Of a stretch of 64,000 nucleotides of DNA, positions 8,136 through 15,922 are shown in pieces (position 1 is the first letter of the stretch; each line of letters opens with the position of its first letter). The translations under genes were made by a program, and so were the position numbers. Below the pieces are notes generated by a model. The model worked only from the letters and a program-made list of their open reading frames with translations, had not been told where the DNA came from and searched no databases. This stretch comes from Cohnella pontilimi (GTDB lineage Bacteria; Bacillota; Bacilli; Paenibacillales; Paenibacillaceae): assembly GCF_005049045.1 (NCBI RefSeq), contig NZ_SUPK01000003.1:186001-250000 (forward strand), in the 5' to 3' direction.

Positions 8136-8217
8136 GAACGAAGGGGATAACGATAAAAGGTCAGCATACCGACACAGCGTGCAATGGCACATGAGCGAAG
8201 GGGATAGCGACAAAGGG
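8136..8217. repeat. Imperfect 25-bp direct repeat
   Basis: Two copies (8136-8160 and 8193-8217) sharing the core CGAAGGGGATARCGAYAAA, 57 bp apart, lie between the T-box promoter and the M32 carboxypeptidase terminator. Function not apparent; possibly a dispersed genome repeat. Confidence 0.5.
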
Positions 8218-8219
8218 AT

Positions 8220-8244
8220 AAAAAAAGTCCCGGGTGCCCGGGAC
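8220..8244 (-). terminator. Terminator of the M32 carboxypeptidase gene
   Basis: Stem GTCCCGGG/CCCGGGAC on the minus strand followed by seven T residues, about 20 nt after the stop codon. Confidence 0.88.
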
Positions 8245-8265
8245 TCAATGAACAAACTATATCGT

Positions 8266-9795
8266 TTACAGACCGTACACGTCGGAGTATTTCTCTTCGA
8301 AGTAGTCGACCAGGTAGTCCGGGTTCAGCGGTTCGCCCGTGACGCGTTCGATGAGCTCCGAAGGTTGATAGAGGCTGCCGTACTGGTGGATGTTCTCGCG
8401 CAGCCATTCGCGGATTTTGGAGAATTCGCCGGCGCGGATGATGTCGTAAAAGTCCGGGAATTGCTTCAGAATCGTTCGGCGGATTTGCGCCGCGTACAGG
8501 TTGCCGAGCGAATAGGTCGGGAAATAGCCGAAATTTCCGTACGACCAGTGCACGTCCTGAAGCACGCCAAGCGTATCCGTCGGAGGTTCGACGCCGAGGT
8601 ACTCGCGCATTTTTTCGTTCCACAGTCTCGGCAAATCCTTCACTTCCAGCGTACCCTCGACCAGCCCTTTTTCGATCTCGTAACGAATCATGATGTGCAG
8701 GTTGTAAGTCAGTTCATCGGCTTCCACGCGAATGAAGGAAGGCTGCACGATGTTAACGGAACGGTAAAAATCCCGAACGGATACGTTGTCGAATTTGCCG
8801 GGGAAGAAGTTCTTGTAGTCTGCCAAGTAACGCTCCCAGAACGCCTCGCTGCGGCCGACCATATTTTCGAGGAAGCGGGATTGGGATTCATGGATGCCGA
8901 GTGACACCCCGCCGCTGATGACCGAACCCTCGTAGTCGGGATTGACGCCTTGCTCGTAAAGAGCATGACCGGCTTCGTGAATGGTGGCGAACAGCGAGCT
9001 TTTGGGGTCGTCCTCAAAATAGCGGGTTGTAATCCGCACGTCGCCCACGTTGATCGTGATCGCGAACGGATGAGCCGTGACATCCAGGCGTCCGGCTTCG
9101 AGATCGTAGCCGAGAGACGGCAGCAGATGCAGGTTAAACTTCTCCTGCTGCGCCACGTCGAAGTTGCCTTCGAACACGTCGCGCGGCTCGTTCCCCGAAT
9201 TGCGGATGCGCTCCAGCAATTGAACGGTTCTCTCCCGCAGCTTGCTGAAAATCCGGTCGAGCTGCTCCACGGTCAAGCCCGGCTCATAGTCGTCGAGCAA
9301 CGCGTCGTAAGGATGCTTCTCATAGCCGTACAGCTCCGCGTACTGACGCACCAACTCTACCGTGCGCTCTAGGGTGGGGCGGAATTTTTCGAAGTTGTTT
9401 TCTGCTCTTGCTTCTTCCCACACCGTGCGCGCGTTGGCCGTGTGGATCGTGAATTCTTTGTGCAGCTTCTCGGGAATTTTTTTGTTTTTGTCGTAGCTGC
9501 GCTTGTATTCACGAACGGCCGCCTTCACCGATTCCTCCAGATGCTGCTGAACGTCAGGCTGCGTAAGCGCATTCAAAAGCTCGCCCATCCGGTCCGACGT
9601 TCCGAGCCGGAACAGCTCCGTGGACAGCGTGCCGCGCACCTTCGCGAAATAAGCTTTGCCTTTCTTCGGCGCCATGACCTGCTGGTCCCAGCCCGCCAAA
9701 CCGAGGATGTCCGAATAGTGAGTCATCGTCTCGTCGAGCTCTTTGAATTCCCGGACGACCTGCTCCAATTTCTCAAGGCTGTCAACTACGCTCAT
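8266..9795 (-). CDS. M32-family metallocarboxypeptidase (Taq type)
   Basis: About 509 residues, the normal length for thermostable carboxypeptidase 1. Zinc motif HEAGHALYEQG (HExxH) at about 260-270, with downstream SLGIHESQSRFLENMVGRS supplying the third ligand Glu and the family's conserved segment. C-terminal VQPSFIRVEADELTYNLHIM and DVHWSYGNFGYFPTYSLG are also M32 signatures. A cytoplasmic exopeptidase removing C-terminal residues. Of three in-frame ATGs (9804, 9801, 9795) the last has AAGGA at 8-nt spacing and is chosen. Monocistronic with its own terminator. Confidence 0.93.
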   Translation of the reverse strand: MSVVDSLEKLEQVVREFKELDETMTHYSDILGLAGWDQQVMAPKKGKAYFAKVRGTLSTELFRLGTSDRMGELLNALTQPDVQQHLEESVKAAVREYKRSYDKNKKIPEKLHKEFTIHTANARTVWEEARAENNFEKFRPTLERTVELVRQYAELYGYEKHPYDALLDDYEPGLTVEQLDRIFSKLRERTVQLLERIRNSGNEPRDVFEGNFDVAQQEKFNLHLLPSLGYDLEAGRLDVTAHPFAITINVGDVRITTRYFEDDPKSSLFATIHEAGHALYEQGVNPDYEGSVISGGVSLGIHESQSRFLENMVGRSEAFWERYLADYKNFFPGKFDNVSVRDFYRSVNIVQPSFIRVEADELTYNLHIMIRYEIEKGLVEGTLEVKDLPRLWNEKMREYLGVEPPTDTLGVLQDVHWSYGNFGYFPTYSLGNLYAAQIRRTILKQFPDFYDIIRAGEFSKIREWLRENIHQYGSLYQPSELIERVTGEPLNPDYLVDYFEEKYSDVYGL

Positions 9796-9874
9796 TTTCA
9801 TCATCCTTTGCCGCAGATTTCTACAAATCTATGATACCGGATGATCGGTCGGTTTTAAACAAAAAAGAAACGAC

Positions 9875-9893
9875 AAAAACCGACCGAAGTCGG
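9875..9893 (-). terminator. Terminator of the thiL-tsa operon
   Basis: CCGAC-TTCG-GTCGG (UUCG tetraloop) followed by TTTTTG on the minus strand, about 150 nt downstream of the tsaD stop. Confidence 0.85.
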
Positions 9894-9925
9894 GGCATCT
9901 GGTTGGGAGAGGAAGAGCCGAAGGC

Positions 9926-10017
9926 AAAGTCCCGGTGGGTCAGCGCGAAGTCCTGGTGGATCAGCGCACAGTCCCGATGAGTCAGCGCAAAGTCCTGGTG
10001 GTCACGCGCAGTCCCGG
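9926..10017. repeat. 21-bp tandem repeat, about four copies
   Basis: Units begin at 9926, 9947, 9968 and 9989 with a partial fifth at 10010. Shared core AGTCCYGGTGG...TCAGCGC; the fourth unit is rearranged at its end. It sits between the tsaD stop and its terminator, so it is transcribed as 3' UTR. A 70-codon ORF across it on the minus strand is repeat-driven and has no convincing start. Confidence 0.7.
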
Positions 10018-10044
10018 ATCCCTCACCTGCCATAAGTCAGCGAG

Positions 10045-11109
10045 TTACTTCCCTACAGACCAATCTTCTAAGGAGAAAACGGGCTCCGCTTTCAGTTCGA
10101 GCGACGTAAACTCTCCCCGCCGCCATTTCAAGTCGGCAGCAGCCCCGATCATCGCTGCATTATCGGTACACAGTGACAGCGGCGGGATAAGCAATGGCAC
10201 ACCGCTCTCCTCACAAAGCCGTGTCAACCTCTCCCGCAATCCGCGGTTCGCCGCTACGCCGCCGCACAGCAGCATCTGCCGCACGCCGAACTCGCGGGCC
10301 GCGCGCATCGCTTTGCCGGTGACGACGTCGATGACCGACTCCTGAAATCCTTTGGCCAAGGAGGCGAAAGAAGGCGATTCGCCTTTCATGCGGGCGCGGT
10401 TGATCTCCGCCAGTACAGCAGACTTCAAGCCGCTGAAGCTGAAATCGTAGGAATCCGGCTCCAGCCAAGCCCTCGGCAGCTCGATTTCATCGTCGGCTTC
10501 GTGTGCCAGTTTATCGACGTAAGGACCGCCGGGATACGGAAAGTTGAGCGCCCGCGCCACTTTGTCGTACGCCTCGCCCACCGCGTCATCCCGCGTTCTG
10601 CCGAGAATGCGGAACACGCCCTCGCTTTCCAGCAGCACGATCTCGGTATGGCCCCCTGACACGACAAGTGCCAGCGCAGGATACACGATTTCGCCGATCA
10701 GCCGATTGGCGTATATATGTCCGGCAATATGGTGCGTACCAATGAGCGGCACATCCAGCGCCATCGATAAGCTTTTGGCCGCTACGACGCCGACCAGCAG
10801 CGCCCCGACGAGACCCGGCCCCTGTGTTACGGCTACCGCATCCACCTGGTCCAAGCCGATGCCGGCCGTGCGAACCGCCTCCTCGAGAATGACGGTGATG
10901 CTCTCCACATGTTTGCGCGAAGCGATCTCCGGTACGACGCCGCCGAAGCGGCGGTGCGTCTCGATCTGGCTCGATATGATGTTGGATAAAATGTCCCGCC
11001 CGTTCCGAAGCACCGCAACCGACGTCTCGTCGCAGCTGGTCTCGATGGCGAGCAAATGATAAGGCCGCTCCGAATTCGCCGAATTCGAAACCTGCGGCGT
11101 TCCGTTCAT
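10045..11109 (-). CDS. tsaD: TsaD, tRNA N6-threonylcarbamoyladenosine transferase
   Basis: 354 residues. Transfers the threonylcarbamoyl group from TC-AMP to A37 of ANN-decoding tRNAs with TsaB and TsaE. Seen: LLAIETSCDETSVAVL (ASKHA phosphate loop), the iron/metal motif GTHHIAGHIYAN, VSGGHTEIVL, GEAYDKVARALNFPYPGGP, and CGGVAANRGLRERL. Start ATG 11109 follows AAGGAG at 7 nt and overlaps the rimI TGA as ATGA. Last gene of thiL-tsaE-tsaB-rimI-tsaD. Confidence 0.97.
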   Translation of the reverse strand: MNGTPQVSNSANSERPYHLLAIETSCDETSVAVLRNGRDILSNIISSQIETHRRFGGVVPEIASRKHVESITVILEEAVRTAGIGLDQVDAVAVTQGPGLVGALLVGVVAAKSLSMALDVPLIGTHHIAGHIYANRLIGEIVYPALALVVSGGHTEIVLLESEGVFRILGRTRDDAVGEAYDKVARALNFPYPGGPYVDKLAHEADDEIELPRAWLEPDSYDFSFSGLKSAVLAEINRARMKGESPSFASLAKGFQESVIDVVTGKAMRAAREFGVRQMLLCGGVAANRGLRERLTRLCEESGVPLLIPPLSLCTDNAAMIGAAADLKWRRGEFTSLELKAEPVFSLEDWSVGK

Positions 11110-11639
11110 TCTTGTTCTCCTTCCGGGCTTTCGGCGGCGCCTGCCGCTTCTTCTGCCCCCGCAGCCAGCTCCGCCCACATGATCAGAGCGTCCTCGCGGT
11201 TATCCGAATAATAACCCGGCCGTAATCCGGACGGCTGGAAACCGAGCTTGCGGTACAGGGATTGAGCTGTCTCGTTCGATACGCGAACCTCCAGCGTCAT
11301 GCGCCGGGCACCCAGCCAAACCGCAGTTCTCATCAATTCACGCAACAGCCGCTCTCCGAGGCCCATGCCCCGAAAACGCTCTTGTACGGCAATGTTGGTA
11401 ACATGCGCTTCGTCCACGATGATCCACATGCCGCCGTAACCTAAAATGACACCCTCCCACTCCATCACCATGTAGCGAGCGAACAAATTTTGCGTCAACT
11501 CCGTGCGGAACGCTTCCTCAGACCATGGAGAGGTGAACGATTCCCGCTCGATCTGTACGATCTGGCCGATATCGTCGAGCGTCATACTCCGGAACACCGG
11601 ATTGATCGCGTCCGATGGCCGTATTCTCGATTCTTTCAT
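11106..11639 (-). CDS. rimI: RimI, ribosomal protein bS18 alanine N-acetyltransferase
   Basis: 177 residues, GNAT fold. Acetyl-CoA loop ERFRGMGLGERLLRELM (R/Q-x-x-G-x-G/A) at about 96-112 and RRMTLEVRVSNETAQSLYRKLGF, the RimI-typical motif with catalytic-region residues. The C-terminal ~20 residues are Ala/Glu/Gly-rich and probably disordered. It begins one base after the tsaB stop and overlaps tsaD. The start is set at 11639 (MKESRIR), since a longer upstream reading would run inside tsaB. Confidence 0.93.
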   Translation of the reverse strand: MKESRIRPSDAINPVFRSMTLDDIGQIVQIERESFTSPWSEEAFRTELTQNLFARYMVMEWEGVILGYGGMWIIVDEAHVTNIAVQERFRGMGLGERLLRELMRTAVWLGARRMTLEVRVSNETAQSLYRKLGFQPSGLRPGYYSDNREDALIMWAELAAGAEEAAGAAESPEGEQE

Positions 11640-11640
11640 G

Positions 11641-12420
11641 CTATTCCCTCCGGGCAGCTGCCTGCAGCTTCGCTTCCGCTTCCGCCAGCTGGGTGTAATT
11701 CGGGACGAAGGTATGGACATCGTCCTTCTCACCCCGTCCATGCCGCAGCATGGCCAAGCTGCCAACCGCACCCGCTTCCATGGCGAAAGGTATTGCGCGC
11801 ACCGGGACGCCGCCGGCCGTATCGGTCGAAACAAGCGCGAGTTCATGTACGGTCGTGTCGCCGACGAACCAGATTTCCGAGACGTCGCCGAGCGTTGCGG
11901 CTTCATTGCGAAGCAGGAGGGCCCACTCCGCCGCCATCCGGATTTCATCCGCATCCAGCGTTTGCCAGTGGCCTGCCGAATCCGCGGTGTATCGTGACGT
12001 ATACACCTGTCCCCGCCGCGCATCCATCACCGGTACGACCCACACTTTGCCGCCGGGCTTATCACTTGATTGCCAAGCTCCGAGAGCCAGCGCTTCCAGG
12101 CTGGAGACGCCGATCAGCGGCTTGTTCCAGGTCCAGGCGAGCGTTTTGCCCGCCGTTACGGCAATACGGACCCCCGTGTACGAGCCGGGGCCTTGTCCGA
12201 CCGCCACGACATCCACGTTTTCCGGCTTCAGACCGCACTGCTCCAGCAAACGTTTCATTTCCGCGACTACGTGAACCGAGTGATTGCGCTCGGTAAACAA
12301 CTGCGAAGAGGCCTCCACCGCGCCGTTACGCAGAACGGCAGCCGCAAATACGGCAGTAGAGCTGTCAAAGGCAAGCACCGTGACCGGAGAGGACGCCGGC
12401 GCTGCGGATTTATAAGTCAT
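11641..12420 (-). CDS. tsaB: TsaB, t6A biosynthesis dimerisation partner
   Basis: 259 residues, a TsaD paralogue without catalytic metal site that scaffolds the TsaBDE complex. Signatures: LAFDSSTAVFAAAVL at the N-terminus, GQGPGSYTGVRIAVTAGKTLAW at about 78-99 (diagnostic for TsaB/YeaZ), PVMDARRGQVYTSRY. The ATG overlaps the tsaE TAA as TAATG, so translation is coupled. A longer reading upstream lies within tsaE and was rejected. Confidence 0.95.
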   Translation of the reverse strand: MTYKSAAPASSPVTVLAFDSSTAVFAAAVLRNGAVEASSQLFTERNHSVHVVAEMKRLLEQCGLKPENVDVVAVGQGPGSYTGVRIAVTAGKTLAWTWNKPLIGVSSLEALALGAWQSSDKPGGKVWVVPVMDARRGQVYTSRYTADSAGHWQTLDADEIRMAAEWALLLRNEAATLGDVSEIWFVGDTTVHELALVSTDTAGGVPVRAIPFAMEAGAVGSLAMLRHGRGEKDDVHTFVPNYTQLAEAEAKLQAAARRE

Positions 12421-12926
12421 TATGGCGTATCCTCCTCCGGGGCCAGCCCCATTTCCCGGCACCAAGCCGCATATTGTTCGCCGACCGGACGGCACCGCAA
12501 TCGCCGCGAAGTCGGACCGGTATACTCCAGTAAGAGATGCAGCCGTTCCGCCGGCAGCAACGGTTCGATCAGAGACGCCCACTCGACTAGCGTCACGCCT
12601 TCCCCGTGAAAATACTCGTCCAGTCCCAGCTCGTCCGCCTCGGGAAGCGACAGCCGGTATACGTCCATATGGTAAAAAGGCAGCCGTCCGCCTTCATATT
12701 CCTTGATAATCGTAAAAGTAGGGCTGTTGACGACACCCGGGACGCCGAGCGCCGCCGCGAATGCTTGGGCAAACCGGGTTTTCCCCGCGCCGAGATCCCC
12801 GTCCAGCGCCAGCACGGTGCCGGTTCCCGCCCTGCCGGCCAACTCCGCGGCAAATGCCGCCGTATCCGCCTCGCTATTCACTTCGCGCACATACCACATC
12901 GGACGGTCGTTCGTCGCCTGATCCAT
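12420..12926 (-). CDS. tsaE: TsaE, t6A biosynthesis ATPase
   Basis: 168 residues. P-loop ATPase that resets the TsaBD complex. Walker A GDLGAGKTRFAQAF at about 43-56, followed by NSPTFTIIKEYEG, MDVYRL, and LVEWASLIEPLLP, the order seen in YjeE/TsaE proteins. It starts 5 nt after the thiL stop, with AAGGGA as ribosome site inside the thiL 3' end. Confidence 0.96.
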   Translation of the reverse strand: MDQATNDRPMWYVREVNSEADTAAFAAELAGRAGTGTVLALDGDLGAGKTRFAQAFAAALGVPGVVNSPTFTIIKEYEGGRLPFYHMDVYRLSLPEADELGLDEYFHGEGVTLVEWASLIEPLLPAERLHLLLEYTGPTSRRLRCRPVGEQYAAWCREMGLAPEEDTP

Positions 12927-12931
12927 CGCCG

Positions 12932-13948
12932 CTATCCCTTCGCAAAATGATTATAGCCTCGTTTGGCCAGAGGCTTTCGTAAGCCGCGCTCTGTCTCCAG
13001 CTCCACGCCGGGCGGCCCTTCTTCGGTTTCTCCGATCACGAAAAGGGGGATTCCCTCCTGCCGGAAAACTTCCCTCATTGCCGCCTCATCCTCACCATTC
13101 GCCGTTCCGAGCAGCACGTAATCTTCTCCGCCGTACAACATCCAGTCCAGCGGGTCCACACGGCAATCGGCCGCATACGAAGCCAATTCGCCGGACAAAG
13201 GCAGGCTTGCTTCTTTCAGCACAAGTCGCACACCCGAAGCTTCGGCGATTTCCCACGCCTCGCTGGCTAACCCGTCGCTCACGTCGTTGAGCGACTTGCC
13301 CCAGCCGCGTTCCAGCAACAGTCTGCCGGCTTTTACGGAGGGAGCAGGCCGACGGTGAGCGCGGATCAGCCGCTCCGGAGGCTTCGGCCTAGCGGTGTCG
13401 GAAGGCAGCATGCCGTGCAGCCCTCCTGCCGACAGCCCGACCGGTCCGGTCACGAACACAATGTGCCCTGCTCGGGCACCCGCGCGTGTAATGGCACGGC
13501 CGGCCTCGACCGTACCGAATACGGTCACCGCTACGACCAAATCGGAAGGCGCGGCGGTCGTATCGCCGCCGACTACGGCAACACTGTACCGCTCCGCACA
13601 CTCATAGAAACCGTCATATAAGGACTTCATCCGGTTGAAATCCCAAGCGGGCGGAACACTCACCGAAATAAGGGCATGGGCGGGAATCCCGCCCATTGCC
13701 GCAATATCGCTGATGTTGGAAGCCAGCGCTTTGTAGCCGACATCGGCATCTTCCATCGTTTCGCTCCGAAAGTGGATTTGTTCCACCATCGTATCGACGG
13801 CTAGCAGCCATTCAATTCCTGCAGGAGCTCCGACGACCGCTGTGTCGTCTCCGATGCCGAGACGGACGCCTGAGGCTAACAAGAAATCCGCCGTTTGGCG
13901 GCTTTCCGTCCACAGTCGGATCCGCTCAAATTCGTCCGGTAACGGCAC
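12932..13948 (-). CDS. thiL: ThiL, thiamine-monophosphate kinase
   Basis: 338 residues. Phosphorylates thiamine monophosphate to the active cofactor. PurM-like fold: FERIRLW, LGIGDDTAVV (metal-binding Asp pair), VDTMVEQIHF, VVGGDTTAAPSDLVVAVTVFG, and SDGLASEAWEIAE. First gene of the t6A operon, the same order as B. subtilis ydiA-ydiE. GTG at 13948 is chosen because GGGGAG (13955-13960) sits 6 nt upstream; a longer ATG-initiated form would extend across the promoter's -10. Confidence 0.93.
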   Translation of the reverse strand: MPLPDEFERIRLWTESRQTADFLLASGVRLGIGDDTAVVGAPAGIEWLLAVDTMVEQIHFRSETMEDADVGYKALASNISDIAAMGGIPAHALISVSVPPAWDFNRMKSLYDGFYECAERYSVAVVGGDTTAAPSDLVVAVTVFGTVEAGRAITRAGARAGHIVFVTGPVGLSAGGLHGMLPSDTARPKPPERLIRAHRRPAPSVKAGRLLLERGWGKSLNDVSDGLASEAWEIAEASGVRLVLKEASLPLSGELASYAADCRVDPLDWMLYGGEDYVLLGTANGEDEAAMREVFRQEGIPLFVIGETEEGPPGVELETERGLRKPLAKRGYNHFAKG

Positions 13949-13979
13949 GGCCGGCTCCCCTTTTCCCCAGTTTGTCCTT

Positions 13980-14008
13980 ATTATATCGGGGTGTGTGCAA
14001 ACATGCAA
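13980..14008 (-). promoter_or_regulatory. Sigma-A promoter for thiL-tsa operon
   Basis: -35 TTGCAT (14003-14008), 17-nt spacer, perfect -10 TATAAT (13980-13985) on the minus strand. The -35 begins within the T-run of the upstream terminator. Confidence 0.7.
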
Positions 14009-14035
14009 AACCCGCCCGGACTATGCCGGACGGGT
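14007..14035 (-). terminator. Terminator of the Gly/Met/Ser-rich protein gene
   Basis: ACCCGTCCGG-CATAG-TCCGGGCGGGT followed by TTTT on the minus strand, 20 nt after the stop. Confidence 0.8.
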
Positions 14036-14055
14036 ACGTTGCGGGAAAGAGCTTC

Positions 14056-15198
14056 TTATTGTAAGGAGCCGAACTGCCCGCCGAGCGAAGAGGTCATGCC
14101 CTGTTGGCCTGCGCCGTAAGGACCTTGGCCGTCCGGACCAAATTGCGTGCCGCCCGCGGATGTGATGGCACCGGAAGCTCCCATGCCGCCCATCGATCCC
14201 ATGGAACCCATTCCGCCCATGGAACTCATACCGCCCATCGATCCCATCGAGCTCATGCCCGACTGGCCTGCGCCGCCCATCATGCCGCCCATCGATCCCA
14301 TCGAGCTCATGCCGCCCATCGATCCCATCGAGCTCATGCCGCCCATCGATCCCATCGAACCCATGCCGCCCATCGATCCCATCGAACCCATGCCGCCCAT
14401 CGATCCCATCGAGCTCATGCCCTGTTGGCCTGCGCCGCCCATCATGCCGAATTGCGTGGAATGGCCTCCGTTGGCTTCACCGTAATTACCGGTTCCCAGC
14501 ATGGAAGAGCTCAGGCTTTGCTGCGATTGGCCGTAAGGTCCTTGACCGTCCGGACCGAATTGAGCCCCGCCTGCCGACGTCATCGATCCCATCCCGGATT
14601 GCCCGAAAGCGCCGAATTGGGCGCCGCCGCCCAGCGAGCTCGTCATGCCGGATTGGCCGTAGGAGCCGTATTGTCCTGCTCCGCCCATCATGCCGAACTG
14701 CGTGGAACGGCCTCCGTTGGCTTCGCCGTAGTTACCGGTTCCGAGCATGGAAGAGCTCAGGCTTTGCTGGGATTGACCGTAAGGCCCTTGACCATTAGGA
14801 CCGAATTGCGCGCCGCCGCCCATCGAGCTCGTCATGCCGGATTGACCGTAAGAACCGATTTGTCCAGCTCCGCCCATGCCGAATTGCGTGGAACGGCCTC
14901 CGTTCGCTTCGCCGTATTGTCCGGTTCCCATGACGGAGGACTGGTTTGACTGGTATTGCTGCCCGTAAGGCCCTTGGCCGTTAGGACCGAATTGCGCGCC
15001 GCCGCCCATCGAGCTCGTCATGCCGGATTGGCCGAAGGAACCCGATTGTCCGAATGCGCCCGCTTGACCCATGGAGCCCATAGCGCCCATGGCACCGAGT
15101 TGTCCCGTTTGACCGCCTTGCTGAAACATGTTCATCTGTCGACACAGCCCTTCGATTTGATTTAGTTGTTGAATAGCAATTTCATGTACGCGGATCAT
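14056..15198 (-). CDS. Low-complexity Gly/Met/Ser/Gln repeat protein, probable 5' frameshift
   Basis: 380 residues from the first in-frame ATG. Not a family I can name. After about 25 ordinary residues (IAIQQLNQIEGLCRQMN) it is built from two repeat types: a long unit (about 60 residues, with GAQFGPNGQGPYG and GTGNYGEANGGRSTQFG) about three times, and MGSMGGM-type Met/Gly/Ser tandems at about 260-340. The ATG at 15198 has no SD. A strong SD (AGGAGGAGG, 15279-15287) precedes GTG 15271, which opens in another frame and stops after four codons. Removing one T from the TTT at about 15264-15266 would join them and give a plausible helical N-terminus. Possibly a spore-coat or surface protein; unproven. 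Confidence 0.65.
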   Translation of the reverse strand: MIRVHEIAIQQLNQIEGLCRQMNMFQQGGQTGQLGAMGAMGSMGQAGAFGQSGSFGQSGMTSSMGGGAQFGPNGQGPYGQQYQSNQSSVMGTGQYGEANGGRSTQFGMGGAGQIGSYGQSGMTSSMGGGAQFGPNGQGPYGQSQQSLSSSMLGTGNYGEANGGRSTQFGMMGGAGQYGSYGQSGMTSSLGGGAQFGAFGQSGMGSMTSAGGAQFGPDGQGPYGQSQQSLSSSMLGTGNYGEANGGHSTQFGMMGGAGQQGMSSMGSMGGMGSMGSMGGMGSMGSMGGMSSMGSMGGMSSMGSMGGMMGGAGQSGMSSMGSMGGMSSMGGMGSMGSMGGMGASGAITSAGGTQFGPDGQGPYGAGQQGMTSSLGGQFGSLQ

Positions 15199-15352
15199 GT
15201 TCTGAATCGTCTGAGCCGTTTGCCGTTCTCTCCGGGCCAGACTTTCCAGCTGCGCCTCATAATAAAGTCACCGATACACCTCCTCCTAGATGGGTTTTTT
15301 TCCAACATCCGCTAGTGTTGTTTGGCAAAACCCGGATTATGCATCCAAAATG

Positions 15353-15380
15353 AAAAAAATCCCCTTCCCGGAGGAAGGGG
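15353..15380 (-). terminator. Terminator of the GyrI-like/VOC gene set
   Basis: CCCCTTCC/GGAAGGGG stem followed by ATTTTTTT on the minus strand, 20 nt beyond the stop at 15401. Confidence 0.88.
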
Positions 15381-15400
15381 TTCTGCAGCATCATTTCGCC

Positions 15401-15922
15401 TTAGTCCTCGCGATCTACGCCGGAACCGTCTACGCCCGCGGCAACCTTGATCGGAGCGTAAATGTCGTACTCGAAAAAGTCGATTTTGTCTGCCGGAATT
15501 TCGAACGGATTGACCGGTTGGAGGGGGTTCATTTCGTACCCTAGCGAGCCTTCGCTCATGTCCCTTTCATACGGACCGGTTCGGAACCATTCGGACAAAA
15601 AGCTGTACGTTTCCCACATCCGGTCGCGATCGCCTTTGACGGCAATTTTGGCGAACTTGCGGGGCGGAATCGTAATCTGCTCCAGTCCCGGCGGGAGCGA
15701 ATCGAAGCCCGTGACTTCAACGCCCACCCACAGCATGATCACTTCGGTTTCCCACTGCCACTCCGGAATGAACACGAGCCCATGGTGCCGGTCCGCCACA
15801 GCCGGGTGACCTTCCATCTTGGCCGTCACTTCCTTCCAAGCCTCCCGCACTTTGTGTCCGTCCCGCGGAATTCGGATGACAGCCGCCTTCATTTCCGGCC
15901 TTTCGACGATGGTTACTTGCAT
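15401..15922 (-). CDS. GyrI-like effector-binding domain protein
   Basis: About 173 residues, single domain of the AraC-effector-binding/GyrI type: N-terminal QVTIVERPEMKAAVIR, central HHGLVFIP...ETEVIMLWVGVEVTGFDSLPPGLEQITIPPRKFAKIAVKG, then the WETYSFLSEWFRTGPYERD region. No DNA-binding domain is present, so it may bind a small molecule directly or hydrolyse one. Start at 15922 (ATG), overlapping the upstream VOC stop as TGATG; a GTG three bases upstream is also possible. Two VOC genes precede it, suggesting a shared small-molecule or resistance function. Confidence 0.75.
   Translation of the reverse strand: MQVTIVERPEMKAAVIRIPRDGHKVREAWKEVTAKMEGHPAVADRHHGLVFIPEWQWETEVIMLWVGVEVTGFDSLPPGLEQITIPPRKFAKIAVKGDRDRMWETYSFLSEWFRTGPYERDMSEGSLGYEMNPLQPVNPFEIPADKIDFFEYDIYAPIKVAAGVDGSGVDRED

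Noticed and set aside
9821-10033. 70-codon ORF with seven-residue repeats
   Set aside because: Generated by the 21-bp tandem repeat; no SD and it crosses the operon terminator.
14140-14440. Regular short repeats that might suggest a CRISPR array
   Set aside because: Units are contiguous in-frame coding repeats without unique spacers, and no cas genes are present.
14104-14949. 281-codon plus-strand ORF rich in Ala/His/Arg
   Set aside because: Antisense shadow of the Gly/Met/Ser repeat gene; composition follows from the repeats.
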